Origin: Hortaea werneckii
Taxonomy: Eukaryota; Ascomycota; Dothideomycetes; Mycosphaerellales; Teratosphaeriaceae
DNA length: 64,000 bases
NCBI GenBank assembly: GCA_037044905.1
Contig: JBAOKB010000140.1
Coordinates: 1 to 64,000, forward strand
Reading direction: 5' to 3'
Made by a program: the position numbers and the translations under genes. Positions 1-10,721 of this stretch are shown piece by piece. Every line of letters starts with the position of its first letter. Position 1 is the first letter of the stretch. The notes beneath the pieces are model-generated. The model did no database searches. It was not told the DNA's origin and worked only from the letters and a program-made list of their open reading frames with translations.

Positions 1-194
1 ACCCTAACCCTATGCCTCCGGCGGCCCTGGCGTCGGCGCCCTGAACGGCTTCCCCTTTCCTTTTCTCTCTCTTTTTCCTCCCGACAATTGGAACCCTCTT
101 GCCTCCGGCGGCCCTGGCGTCGGCGCCCTGAACGGCTTGCTCTCTCTTTTACATTTCACTAACATTTCGCCCTGTACTAGCTAACCCTAACCCT
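1..194. repeat. Telomere-proximal repeats: CCCTAA motifs and a 38-bp direct repeat
   Basis: The window opens with two CCCTAA units (1-12), and two more lie at 181-194. Between them a 38-bp GC-rich unit, beginning GCCTCCGGCGG and ending GAACGGCTT, occurs twice without mismatch at 14-51 and 101-138 (period 87). CCCTAA read 5'->3' on the plus strand is the expected orientation of a left chromosome end. The tract is too short to be the full telomere, so this is either the trimmed edge of an assembly or the inner border of the telomere. The 38-bp unit is probably a subtelomeric satellite (inference). Confidence 0.8.
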
Positions 195-227
195 CAGCCT
201 CCTTCCTCCCTCCTGCCCTCTTCTATC

Positions 228-3200
228 TCAGCTTATATGATACACCATTCTCACCAACTCGTTCGTTTCCATCATGTTCGTCGCCCGCTTCCGGATCACC
301 CACCTCCATAGTCGGCCCCATTCGTCCTCTTCCAACCCTCCCCCCTCCCAAAATCCCAAACTCCTCTCCATCTCCCCCTCTACCCACCCCCACTCCCACT
401 CCTTTCCCTCCCTCTCTTCCCTCCCCCACATCCTTTGGCTGATTACCGCCCCTCCTATGTCCTCCATCACTCCCTTGTATTGGCATCCTGCCCCCGCAAC
501 TCCGCTTCGCTGATATCCTGCCGTTTTACTCCCGCACGCCGCCGTCTTCTCTTCCCATCTTTGACATATGCTCTGCGGCACCCAGCAGAAATTGCACCCG
601 CTGAATCGAGCCATCTGTAGCCGCTTCATCCTCTTCTTCACTTCCGCCATCCTCTCCCCTGCCTCCTTCCCGTGCCCTCTGCACTCTTCCCACCCTCGAG
701 CCCTTTTCGCCCGTTGTATCTGCCCTTGCGCCCAGCACACCGAACACCCTACCTTCGTCCAATCCTCTAGCCTCTTCACCATCTCGTCTCTGTCTATCTC
801 TCTGCTAGCCCTCTCCGCTAACCTCGACCTCTTCTGCGCTTGCACTCTTTCTCCCTCTCTACTCATTCCTGTCCTCGCCTCGTTTATGCTTCGCTCCCTC
901 TCCTCTCTCTCTCCTATACTTCTTGCCCTCTTTAGCCCTCTTCCTTCCTTTGCTGCCTCTTCACACTCATCCCCAGCTTCGGCCAACCCTGACCCTGATT
1001 CTCCCTCGTCGTCAACGTTGTCCGTACCTAACTCTGAGCCTCTCGGTGTTCCATCCTCGCTACCTTGTTCCATCGGCTCTGACCCTGACCCGTCTGCTTC
1101 CTCTTGCTCCCTCCTTCTATGCTGCTGTGATGGAACGAACCCCCCTGTCCTCACTACAACCCTCGCCCTCCTTCCCGTTCTTGTTAACCCTCTACATACA
1201 TCACACACTTTCTCTCCGTTCTCGCATCCGATCCTGTCCGCCCTCCCATCCATCTCCCTGTCTAACACAACCCTCCTACACTTCTCCCCTTCCAGATATT
1301 CGTGCATCCCCCTTTCCATCACGAATCCCTTCTCCAAGATTTTCCGACCCCCTACTGTGTTGTAGCCTCTCATTAAGATCGCCTCGCTTGCCTCTCCATC
1401 TCTTCCTGCCCTTCCACTTTCCTGTGCGTAATCCCTCACCAATTCCTTCACTCCCACGTGTACCACCACCCTGATGTGTGGTGCATCCACCCCCATTCCC
1501 ATCGCTGTCGTCGCCGCGAACACTCTGTGCGTCCCCTTGACCAGCTGTTCCAGAATCTTCCTTTTCATTTCTTCGTCTCCGACCCTCCTGTAGTACACTG
1601 GACACCTCAGCACTTCTCCAATCTTCTTGCACTGCTCTACCCTCCGGCAGTACACTATGATCTGTCCCTCCTCGTGTTCTTCCAGTTTCTTTCTTACCAA
1701 CTCCGCTACCCTCTCCTCTTCTTCTCGCCGGTCGTACTCGACCACCTGGTAAGCGATGTTCCTCCTCGTCGTCGAGTCTCTTATCATCCGTACCGTCCTC
1801 TTCTCCAAGCCCATCGCTTCGAGCCAGCTCGACTCTTCCTTCGGTGGCAACGTTGCCGTGAGATACACCATCTGGCATCCCTTCCTGGCGAACTCCGCTA
1901 GCTCGAGCACTTTCGGCCTCCATGTCTCTGTCGAGTCCAGAACGATGTGGCTCTCGTCGACTACTATCCTGTCTAGCTCTCCGGTAGCTAGCTTGTCGTT
2001 GATGAACCTGTTGAACGCCTTCGTTACTGCGCTCTCGGGTGTTACTAGCACGATCCTCGCGTGCCTGGCGCTCTGGTCGGGCCATCTCCCGGCGTTGAGT
2101 CCGATCTCCTTGCATCTCCTCTCTAGATCGCTCCTTAGCGATATCAACGGCACCACTACCACCGTCACCCCTCCGACTGAGCAGAATGCCGGTAGCATGA
2201 ACATCAGACTCTTGCCTCCTCCGGTCCTCATGACCATTACTACCTTCGGCTCGCCCGATACGATTGCCTTTAGCCCTTCCAGTTGTGAGCCTCTAAATGA
2301 AGCGTTCGGCCCCAGCATTTCCCTCAGACTCACGTTCAAGTCTGCCCTCCTCAACTTCGCCCACCTCTCTTCTTCTACCATCTTCCTGTATTTCTCCAGA
2401 TCGATCGTCGGCTTTCCATTACCTGTCGCAGTGGACGGCCACCTGATGAAGTGGTGCCATGACACGCTCACCTTTCTGAACGATGCCTGCTCGGACTGCG
2501 TGCTGAACGGGTTCTCTGTCGTCAAGATCCCGTAGATCAACTCTTCCATCCTTTTACTGTGTCCGGATTGCATCTGCCTATCTTCTGTTGTTACTCCTTC
2601 GTACAACCGATCGAGCTGTTTTGTCACTTCTTCCTCTGGGCAGTGTACCCTTTGGATGGCTGGGTATAGCTGCCTCCATGTCGACGGCGTTACAAAGAAT
2701 CCGGCCTGGCATTTTGATAGCTCCCTCTTCATCACCCTCTTCAGCCTCTCTGTGTTCCAGAAGCCGTCTATGCTGAGTGCCTGCAGCTTGCCCTCTTTCG
2801 CTTTTCCTCCATTCCTCGGCCTGCTTCGCGCCTCCCTCCCACTGACCATCCGATCTCCTGCCGTTCCTTCGTCATCACCTCCATCCGCCTCGCTTTCACT
2901 GCTCGGGCTTGTGCTCGATTCGCTCTCGCTTCCTGAACTGCCCTCTTCCCCGTCGCTTTCCCTTCCTCCTTCTTCGCTCCCACTCTCCTCCTCCTCCCTG
3001 ACTCCGTCGACCTCGCCTTCCCATTTCTTTTCCGGCTCCGGCTCCCACAGATATTTGCTGAAGTCGAACTCGCCCCTGACTTCCCACCTGAGCATGTGCA
3101 CGAACGGTTCCACTAGCCACAAATGGTACACCAACAGCTTTCCCACCTCTTGCGGCAGATACCTGTGGATTATCTTCGCTTCGCCGCTCTTGCTGTAGCC

Positions 3201-5330
3201 TTTGTGGTAGCCCGTCACCAGCTCGACCATGCCATTGTCAACAAAAACACCCCTCTGCGCTCGCGCACTCTCTCCGTTCTCGGTCCTGATGCTGACAACT
3301 TCCGTCCCTCTGGCTGGAGCTCCCCCTGCCATGTGACACAACACTATCAGCTCCTCCTTGAACAGAGTCACCTCCCGGAAGTACTGCTCCACCTTGGTCG
3401 TGTTCCACTTTAGCTCACTCCTGTCCCTCACTTCACTCATGTCGATATTTTGTAGAAAGTACTTGGTTATTCGGTCCTCTCTCATGGCCCGGCTCCACAA
3501 CCACTTCCTGCTCTCCACGTCTTTCCCGTCCGGCCTCCTGACTCTGCCCAAGACTTCATCGTTTCTCTCATCGTCCAAGAAGCTCCAACCCTCGGTGAGA
3601 TCGCTTGGGTTGTCGAACAGTCTGTCCAGATGCAAGATCGGCAGTTCCTCCTCTTGCTGTAAGAACATCAACCGCTTCGTGAGCCTCCCCAGACACCTTT
3701 CCCACAGCGAGTGTAGTGCATCTCTGAGATCTCCCATGCTGAAGCTGATCTTGTCGATGGCGACCTGTTGGCATCTGTTCATCCAAGTGACCCGTGCCCC
3801 GGCTTTCTCCGTGAACCTGATCCTCATTCCAAAAGTCTTCATGTGCAAGACCCTGTCCATCGGGCTCGCTGGTCCCCCGTATTCCTGAAGACACAACAGC
3901 CTGGGCACCATATCGTGCACCCCTTCTACAATGCTGACCGCTTCTTTTCTCGCCTCACTCTCACCTATCCCGGCTCCGATCAGCCGGTCGATGTCGTCTT
4001 GCCTCTGCTTGTAAGCCATGAACACCACCAGAGCCTTACAGACCGTGACGATGGCCGCCAGCTTCGGCGTGAAGTTGAACACGCTTACCCATCCTGCGTC
4101 TTCGGTGTCCAAGCCGAGAACTGCCAATGCGGACAGAAAGCCGCTTTGGAACTCGTCGTCTAGCAGCTCCTGGTCGAGCATGCTGGCCCAGAAAAGAACG
4201 ATGGACCATTGTAACTCGTCTTCGCAGACCTTTCTGGCTCCCTTGTCTAGAGCGGCGGTCTCTCGTCTGGCGAGACTTTGCATTGCTCCCAGCCTCCTCG
4301 CTTGCCCATCCGTCAACGTGTAGTCTGGCTTGTTCTCCCATGTCTGACTCCTCCAAAGATATCTCAGCATTGATACCCAGACCCTGGAGTATTTCTTCTT
4401 CGTACTGGCCTCGTGTTTGCTGTAGAATGGAGTCTCGTTGTTCGCGGCCCCGGTTTCCTTCCTGTTCACGTAGTGAAGAGCGGACCTTGGGATCGTCCGC
4501 GGACTGCTGACGTCCATGGCCTTCTTGATCACCCTGCCGGTCGCTCTGCAAGCTCTCTCGATCGCCTCCTCTTCTTCATCCACGCTCTCTATCCCCCGCT
4601 CGTCCGCCTCAAGCTTTGGCGCCGCACTTAGACTAGCCCGTAGCTCTTCTTTCTCAAACCCAGCCAGATGGTGAGCCCAGCTGGTGTGTTCCAGCCATGG
4701 ATCCATTTCAGACCTGACATTGCTGACGTTCACCTTCCTGTGATGGTGCGCCTCCCGCAGCTTCCTCTTGAGTCCATCGGCTACCTCATCTGTCAACTTC
4801 TGCGCCCTGTCCTCGGGCTCGCAGCCATGACCGCCTCCTAGCATCCGTGGCGCTGGCGGTAGCACTTTAAAGAGCTTAGTCCACTGCGCATACTTGAAGA
4901 ATCTCTGACAGCAGTGACCTTCCGTGAACGGCTGGTTTGCGGCGGGTCGACTCCTCAAACTCCCTCGACCTCCTCTGCTTTTGGCGCTGTTCCAGCCGTG
5001 TTCCTTTCTACAGTGCGCCTCGATCCCCTTTTTACTCTCCCTCAGCAACCCGCACGCTTTGCACTGTGAGCATTGCTCGATGACCGGGCCGAGCTCCTGG
5101 ATCGCTTCCTGTTCGGCGGCGGGGTACACGACGTCTTCTGACCTATAAGCGACGTGGTCGAGTTTTTCCACTTGTTCGATTATTCCTTTCCTAGTGCTCA
5201 CTGTTAGCGTCTGGTGACTTTGGCTGAGATGCGCCTTGATTTGGTCTGGAACCACTGCAAACTTGCAATCTCTACAAACGATGATTTGAAAATTCTGGAA
5301 GTGTACGAACAGACTCTCAAAAGCGTCCAT
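228..5330 (-). CDS. Telomere-linked RecQ-type helicase with N-terminal zinc finger and tyrosine-recombinase-like middle domain
   Basis: Intact single ORF of 1700 aa, transcribed toward the telomere. Residues about 19-39 and 87-112 are two C-x2-C...H zinc-finger-like units like the OrsD/DUF3505 domain found in many fungal subtelomeric proteins. RecQ helicase motifs follow: Walker A RTGGGKS (about 1034-1040), DESH Walker B (about 1123), TATLPP motif III and QESGRAGRDG motif VI (about 1303). The tail has a further CxxCW-type cysteine-rich region. Known telomere-linked helicases are SF2 RecQ enzymes in chromosome-end repeats, proposed to act when telomeres are short or recombining. Residues 674-933 also carry an R/K/R/H/Y pattern resembling tyrosine recombinases (see findings). 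Start chosen at the first ATG, at 5330, giving MDAFESLF. An acidic, Ser/Glu-rich linker separates the two halves. No frameshift or stop is seen, so the gene looks functional. Helicase assignment is firm; the recombinase part is inference. Confidence 0.9.
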   Translation of the reverse strand: MDAFESLFVHFQNFQIIVCRDCKFAVVPDQIKAHLSQSHQTLTVSTRKGIIEQVEKLDHVAYRSEDVVYPAAEQEAIQELGPVIEQCSQCKACGLLRESKKGIEAHCRKEHGWNSAKSRGGRGSLRSRPAANQPFTEGHCCQRFFKYAQWTKLFKVLPPAPRMLGGGHGCEPEDRAQKLTDEVADGLKRKLREAHHHRKVNVSNVRSEMDPWLEHTSWAHHLAGFEKEELRASLSAAPKLEADERGIESVDEEEEAIERACRATGRVIKKAMDVSSPRTIPRSALHYVNRKETGAANNETPFYSKHEASTKKKYSRVWVSMLRYLWRSQTWENKPDYTLTDGQARRLGAMQSLARRETAALDKGARKVCEDELQWSIVLFWASMLDQELLDDEFQSGFLSALAVLGLDTEDAGWVSVFNFTPKLAAIVTVCKALVVFMAYKQRQDDIDRLIGAGIGESEARKEAVSIVEGVHDMVPRLLCLQEYGGPASPMDRVLHMKTFGMRIRFTEKAGARVTWMNRCQQVAIDKISFSMGDLRDALHSLWERCLGRLTKRLMFLQQEEELPILHLDRLFDNPSDLTEGWSFLDDERNDEVLGRVRRPDGKDVESRKWLWSRAMREDRITKYFLQNIDMSEVRDRSELKWNTTKVEQYFREVTLFKEELIVLCHMAGGAPARGTEVVSIRTENGESARAQRGVFVDNGMVELVTGYHKGYSKSGEAKIIHRYLPQEVGKLLVYHLWLVEPFVHMLRWEVRGEFDFSKYLWEPEPEKKWEGEVDGVREEEESGSEEGGRESDGEEGSSGSESESSTSPSSESEADGGDDEGTAGDRMVSGREARSRPRNGGKAKEGKLQALSIDGFWNTERLKRVMKRELSKCQAGFFVTPSTWRQLYPAIQRVHCPEEEVTKQLDRLYEGVTTEDRQMQSGHSKRMEELIYGILTTENPFSTQSEQASFRKVSVSWHHFIRWPSTATGNGKPTIDLEKYRKMVEEERWAKLRRADLNVSLREMLGPNASFRGSQLEGLKAIVSGEPKVVMVMRTGGGKSLMFMLPAFCSVGGVTVVVVPLISLRSDLERRCKEIGLNAGRWPDQSARHARIVLVTPESAVTKAFNRFINDKLATGELDRIVVDESHIVLDSTETWRPKVLELAEFARKGCQMVYLTATLPPKEESSWLEAMGLEKRTVRMIRDSTTRRNIAYQVVEYDRREEEERVAELVRKKLEEHEEGQIIVYCRRVEQCKKIGEVLRCPVYYRRVGDEEMKRKILEQLVKGTHRVFAATTAMGMGVDAPHIRVVVHVGVKELVRDYAQESGRAGRDGEASEAILMRGYNTVGGRKILEKGFVMERGMHEYLEGEKCRRVVLDREMDGRADRIGCENGEKVCDVCRGLTRTGRRARVVVRTGGFVPSQQHRRREQEEADGSGSEPMEQGSEDGTPRGSELGTDNVDDEGESGSGLAEAGDECEEAAKEGRGLKRARSIGEREERERSINEARTGMSREGERVQAQKRSRLAERASREIDRDEMVKRLEDWTKVGCSVCWAQGQIQRAKRARGWEECRGHGKEAGERMAEVKKRMKRLQMARFSGCNFCWVPQSICQRWEEKTAACGSKTAGYQRSGVAGAGCQYKGVMEDIGGAVISQRMWGREEREGKEWEWGWVEGEMERSLGFWEGGGLEEDEWGRLWRWVIRKRATNMMETNELVRMVYHIS

Positions 5331-5880
5331 GGTGTATTAGCTGTCGAGCAACGTGTCTGTCCTGATGTTTCGGTCGGCGGCCTCGCCTGGGCTCAGCTGC
5401 ACCGACCCCTGTCACAGAATTTTCGCGATCCCTGTCGCGATGGCGCGGTCACACATGATGGGGTTGAACGTTAGCTACATGCTACAAGAGTCGGTGGTCT
5501 TGCTGGGTGCTTTTCTGCACCTTTGTTGGTGTATTTCTATCTACCCTACCTCTTCGCGAGCGTCCAGCCTGCGCTTCCGGCGGTCCCTCAATTCCAGCCG
5601 AACCGCCGTTACGCCCGCCGACCCTAACCCTAAGCCTTTGCGAGCGGAACTTCACACAGAATGTCGGGATTTTCGAACCGCGATAACAATTCACCACGCG
5701 GGTCTCCCGCTCCGATGTTGAAAACTCACGAGTAAAGTGCCTACGGATTGGAAACTCACCGAGTTTGAAACGATTCCGACCGGTACTTTTCATTCCTTCT
5801 GCCCCCGGTTTTTCATGGAATCTGCCCCCTCCGGCGAATTCGGTGGCCCGTGCCCCCCACGCATTATCATGGAATCCGCC
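5331..5880. other. TLH upstream region with interstitial telomere repeat
   Basis: No gene is supported. At 5622-5633 two CCCTAA units are embedded in unique sequence, in the same orientation as at base 1, so the helicase gene is flanked on both sides by telomere-type motifs. The likely helicase promoter lies in the first few hundred bases. Confidence 0.6.
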
Positions 5881-6330
5881 CCGGATTCTTTGAAGGATTG
5901 AGGGTAGGATTGAGGGTAGGTATACCGTGCCTTAATATTAGCGTTGCGCTTCGCCTACGATAGAAATGTGTATCGATAGCTAGCCGGCTAATAAAATTAG
6001 CGTTAGTTATAGGGAAAAAAAGTATGTTAGAGGCTTTACGTACCGTACGGCGCTAGAGCCCTTCCTCTCTAATAGGTCTACCCCAAGCTAGGAGCGCGGT
6101 AATAAGGAGGATAAAAGCCGTAAGAAAGAGTCTTATGTTGCCGAGTCGTAAAAGTCGTTAAGAGAAGTGTTGCTACCTTTAGGGGAGGTCTAAGTATAGG
6201 ATTTAATTGCCTAAGAAAAGTTGTAGAGAGAAGGAATTCTCTCTGCCTTCCAACGTCCTTTTATATTTGTTGCTCCCTCGAATGTGTCCGCGTTTAGCCG
6301 ACTTGGCGGCAAGTTTATCGTCTAAAGACA
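5881..6330. other. RIP-like mutated patch, no gene
   Basis: Counting by eye over about 5930-6240, I find roughly 39 TpA, about 10 TpG and a single CpA; remaining C is mostly in CpG, CpC and CpT. Loss of CpA with gain of TpA is the mark of repeat-induced point mutation in Pezizomycotina. The element that was mutated is not recognisable. Both reading directions are full of stops. Confidence 0.65.
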
Positions 6331-6854
6331 TTTACATGACGCTCTAAAATGCGCTAGTGGTACGCATCTTTCAAAAGCCGAAGGCGTGAATGAACGATTT
6401 GAGCATACATCTTAGCTAATTCGAAGTCAAAAATACATTTGATTGAGCAATCGCCACCATTCACTATACATCCCCTTGGAACGGGATTTTTGGGACTGAG
6501 ACCACTCCCTAAAGACACTCGTTGATCAAGTGTCGTGAATTGATTTGACAACAAAGAGTAGGCACCAGCAGGTTAGTTGTGCGCATTGTCTGGTGAATGT
6601 GTCCAAGCTGACTAAGTTAGACGTTAGCTTCAAAACACACGGGAGCGCTCACCTTCAACTTTATTTCGGATCTTTCACTGCAACCCATCGTGTCAAAAGA
6701 AAAGTTACACGCACTCGTCAAAGGGTGTCGCGCATACAAAGCTCTCCCACACACCCATCTCAAGAACTTTTGCAGATTGAGATCGCACCACATCCAACCG
6801 GAGAGTGCCCAACTTAGCTTTGCTAAAGGCCACAGAAAGACACACCCAGAGAAC

Positions 6855-7842
6855 ATGGAGGAGGTTCTTCCCTATCGCATGCTCGAGGATTGTCAGTACG
6901 AAACGGAGGAAGACGAAATCAAGGTGTACGAGGAGATGCTCGTTGCATTAGTTGAGGGACACATCGATGTAGCAACAGCAGCACGACAAATCACGGACGC
7001 TCTCTGCGATGAAGTCATGCGAGAAAGACGATTAAGCAAGAGCGCCGACGAAGACCGAACTTACCCGACAAACAAATCTGTTGTGTCGATCGGCATAGGC
7101 AGCATAGCCTCTTGTTTCCCGCCGTCGCACGCTGCACATCGGAAGCTTTTGGAGCTGATCGGAGCTTTCATGACACTCGAGCCAAAACGAGAAATTCCCA
7201 GCCCCTTAGTCGACAACAACGGCAATGTTGTACCTTCAGAAAGAGACCGGGTACATTCTGAGCCAAAGCCAATAGTCTTCTGGACCGACGTCAAGGAGCT
7301 CCTCTTCGAAGCCCATTTGCTACGAATGGGTAATGAAGGTAAGCTCAAGAGTGCATTGCTGTTTTGTATTGTTTCTGACTCTTATCGCAGGTAGAAGCCA
7401 CCGAAGTGGGGTTGACAAGGCTTGCAGCCAAGAGCAAGCACGATGGCGCAACCTGTCTTTCTTCTTCGCACGTTTGACGACAGAGGGAATGGCCGACCTT
7501 GCCCACATGAGCGCACTTTTCATGCTTCAACCTGAACAGCAACTTCCAAAGACTAGATCCGCTTGGTCAGGATACCTTGCCGCACAAGCTTTAGCCGCGG
7601 CTCAGTGGATCGTCCCCGAGGGCCATGGGGCTTGGGTATGGGAGCATTGCAGGACGAACACGCAGACTACAAGTGTCGAACGCTTTCAGTGGACCTTGGA
7701 GCACTGGAACCAGTGGAAAGGGGCATTCACAGAGGTCGCTGGACTACACGACGATCCGAATGTACCTGAGATCGCGCGTGAACTCAGCAGTACAGCTCTT
7801 CAGGTGATGCACCGCCTGGAGAGTGAGGACCCGGTGGCTTAA
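6855..7842 (+). CDS. DUF3632-like protein of unknown function
   Basis: Two-exon model: 6855-7338 and 7391-7842, about 311 aa. The intron (52 bp) runs from GGTAAGC to ATCGCAG, phase 1. Exon 1 has an acidic N terminus (MEEVLPYRML) with a helical segment ending in an AARQITD stretch. Exon 2 carries the segment WRNLSFFFARLT, a WSGYLAAQALAAAQW helix and the WNQWKGAF...ELSSTALQVM tail, which I recognise as the pattern of the fungal DUF3632 family. Members are soluble, of unknown role, expanded in plant-associated ascomycetes and often near chromosome ends. The ATG at 6855 was preferred because upstream in-frame sequence does not resemble the family. The junction gives a less typical stretch (RSHRSGVDKACSQEQ), so the acceptor could differ. 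Family call is from pattern memory, not a search. Confidence 0.6.
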
Positions 7843-10721
7843 GGACCATCGCCAGCGACTAGTTCCTGCAGATGGTACGTCTGGTTTTACACACTCGACA
7901 ATCATAACATCAAGGTCAAGATTGCCCAAGATTAACAGGCACTCGAGCAGCGGAAGTGTGCGCAGCAGAGGGAAAAGATTCATGATAGGCGAAATTTTCG
8001 TGGAAAACAATTCAAGTTGCCAGAATGAGGCTGAGATGAGCGAGGAAGCTTTGGCAAAGGAGTTCAGATTGATAGCATGAGATCGATGTATTTAATGAGT
8101 TTCCTGTCAGCACATTATCTTGCTCAGCCGTTGTTCGTCCCCAGTTTCATCGCTTCCTCGCCGTCTAAACTGTTGTTCAGCCACACCTGACGCTCGCTTA
8201 TTGTTCTTCATCTCAGACATGCAATTTTTGATCCGCCAATGCTGGCATTTGTTGTGGACTCTTGGTGGCTGAGAAGCTGTGGAATGGTTGAAAGACTTTG
8301 AGCCGGAGCCGTCGATCTGACAGAAACAAAAGGAACAATGAAGAACAATGACTGGCGTCACAAGGCGAACAAAACGATCGAGAGTGTTTGCAAACGTGGA
8401 GATTACAATTTGCTATGTAAGAAAAGAACCCGTGTTTCGTACAGAGGCCAGGAAGACACGTAGGAGTTAGTACAGCTGACAGCAGAGCCGCCGGTACATT
8501 CCTCATGGCTTGCTAGAGCCTCGTTGAGACATGGAAGCAGTTGATGAAGCACGATACGACGAGCTGTGATAACAGCTGGTATCAGCGCCTCGCATTGAGA
8601 GAACAAGGCGCAGAGCAGTACAACTGGTGGCAAAACCTCCGGTACAATTCTCCCGGCTTGCGAGATGCTTCGCACATGCCATGAACCACGGCAAGCGATT
8701 TAAGAAGCACAGAGCGCGCGAGTCACCGCGACAAGCGATTATAGGGGCACAGAGATAGGGAATCACCTGCGTCTTTGTCCTCGCCGCCCTCATCCACTTT
8801 CCCAGCTGGGCGGCGGGGGATTGGGGGCGAGCCAAGCCTGCCTACGATTCAGTCATAGTGTCGACATGGTCACGATCAAGACTTGGCTTACCAATTGCCT
8901 CTCAATTTCCGGACGTGGATGCAGTCCACCCGATTGATCCCTACCCAATTGGCTGCCCTGGCGAACCTCATAGGTCTGTGACAGGTGGGTGGGATCCATG
9001 CCATCTTCCTGAACAAATTGGGCAGCCAGTCCCTGAGATGCGACTCGAGAAGCCTCATCTCTGGCCACGGTGAATTCCTCGTGCCCCATGGAATCGACCC
9101 ACGTGGTCTTGTGATCGGAATGTCCGGCGAGAAAAGTATTGTCACCGCTCTGATCCACAAGTAGAAAGCGCCGAATTGAAAAAGCAGAGCCGGGTTGTGC
9201 CCACTCTACTCTGGCCGTCGCCTGGAACAACGATTTGACATTGGCGAAGAGCAAGGGTTTTCCCAGGTGATTTCCGATCCGTGGCTTTTGACGACAACAA
9301 CCACCAGACTCTCAATGCCAACAAGACCGCGAAAGCCGCTTCACCCCCGCGGAGCCACACGGCGGGCCAGTGGTCGAATCGAATGCAGGTCACCGGTCCA
9401 AGAGCATGAGATACGGCAAGGGGCCTACAGTTCGAAATGTGCCACGACAGTATGGGCGGAGTTCTGGATGAGCATGGACATCGATGATTGATGAGGACGA
9501 GGTGTCGTCGAACCCAAGCAACACAAGCTCGAAACTAGTCAGACCCTTGCTCGCCTTGCAGGCCATAGAGTGGAGCTAGTGGAGATTTCTAGCGCGCCAA
9601 GTGGAATTCATCCCGAGGTTGTCTCAGAGCGCGACACCAGACTTTACCTCACACCTCCCACCTCGCAACAAGATCTTTTCGGAACTCCAAGCATCCCTTC
9701 TGCATCCCTCACAGGTCTTTGACGAGAGCGACAAGTTCGGAGGCCAAGTGAATGCACCACCTCCACTTCCTGCTGACCGCCCGATTTCACCTCGAGATGA
9801 CGACCGCCGAGAGATTAGTCAGGACACTCCGTGCGACTGATCGCGAGTGACGGTGGGTGGCGTCTCGGATCCTGCAATTTTGCCGTGGCTGAGGTATCGC
9901 CATACGCTTCTGTGTGTCCAAGAGCACAGAGGGTCACACACGCCTTGAGTGGAGGAGAGTGTGCGGTCAATCATGGCCGTCGGTTGAGTGTGGAACATGG
10001 TTGTCAAAGTCGACCTCTCTCGGGGTCATTGAATCTTGCCACCAAATTCGAAGGTGCGTCCAGAGCCGGCTTTCGCCCCCTTCATGTCCATAGCATCGAG
10101 CCGTTGTGTCATGCAAATCGCGTGCGGAAAGTCATCCTTTCAAGTCGGCTTTTGAGCATGACCGTCGCATGTTCTAAATCAGGGGTCAGTGTAGGGTCGG
10201 ATAGAAAAGTGCAGTCCTTGTTTCCAGCCTTCGCAGGCTAGGTCGGCTGATGATGACTACTTCTGGTTCTTGAGCGTACGTCTCGGACTCCTCAGACTCC
10301 GGAATCCCCTTATTCGTCGTAGAAGCACAATAGAGTCCGTCTTGGTCCAACGCCGGAAGTGAGTGATACCTGGGATGTCGCGGACGGAAATCAAAATGGG
10401 ACAAGCAGAGGGCATCTTGAAAGGCTGTTCATTGCTATGTTCTATGGAGCCGTCAACGGTACAGGTACAGCCGCAACCAGCCACGTATCCTCACTCGTCG
10501 GTCAGAGAGTACAACTGCCTAGTCTAGCTCAGGTGGTACAACGACTGATCGACGTCCTTCTATCCCATTCGTTGATCAGAGAGTACGTCTGCCCGGCCAT
10601 AATGCCTCAGGTGGTACAACAACTGATTGACACGCGACTGCCGGTCGCAAACAAAGAACAAGCAAAAGAAGAAAGCAAGGAAAGGAAGAGACAAAAAAAT
10701 GCCCTCTGATCTTCGCTCAGA
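7843..10721. other. Gene-poor subtelomeric stretch with decayed tandem duplications
   Basis: I see no gene I can support. Short ORFs exist (for example a minus-strand 133-codon frame at 8853-9254) but match nothing I know and lack clear splice or start context. Two repeat structures are visible: a diverged duplication of about 100 bp (about 8469 and 8617, period 148), and a two-copy unit beginning CAGAGAGTAC at 10503 and 10577 (period 74), each containing a GGTGGTACAAC element. The sequence AGTACAACTG occurs in both (8617-8626 and 10508-10517). Confidence 0.5.

Noticed and set aside
568..1365. 265-codon plus-strand frame opposite the helicase
   Set aside because: Ser/Leu/Pro-rich antisense shadow of the acidic Arg/Glu-rich helicase tail; no motif of its own. 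The same applies to the other plus-strand frames between 228 and 5330.
8853..9254. 133-codon minus-strand frame as a gene
   Set aside because: Some protein-like stretches (FLLVDQSGDNTFLAGHSDHK) but no recognisable domain, no flanking exons and it lies among decayed repeats.
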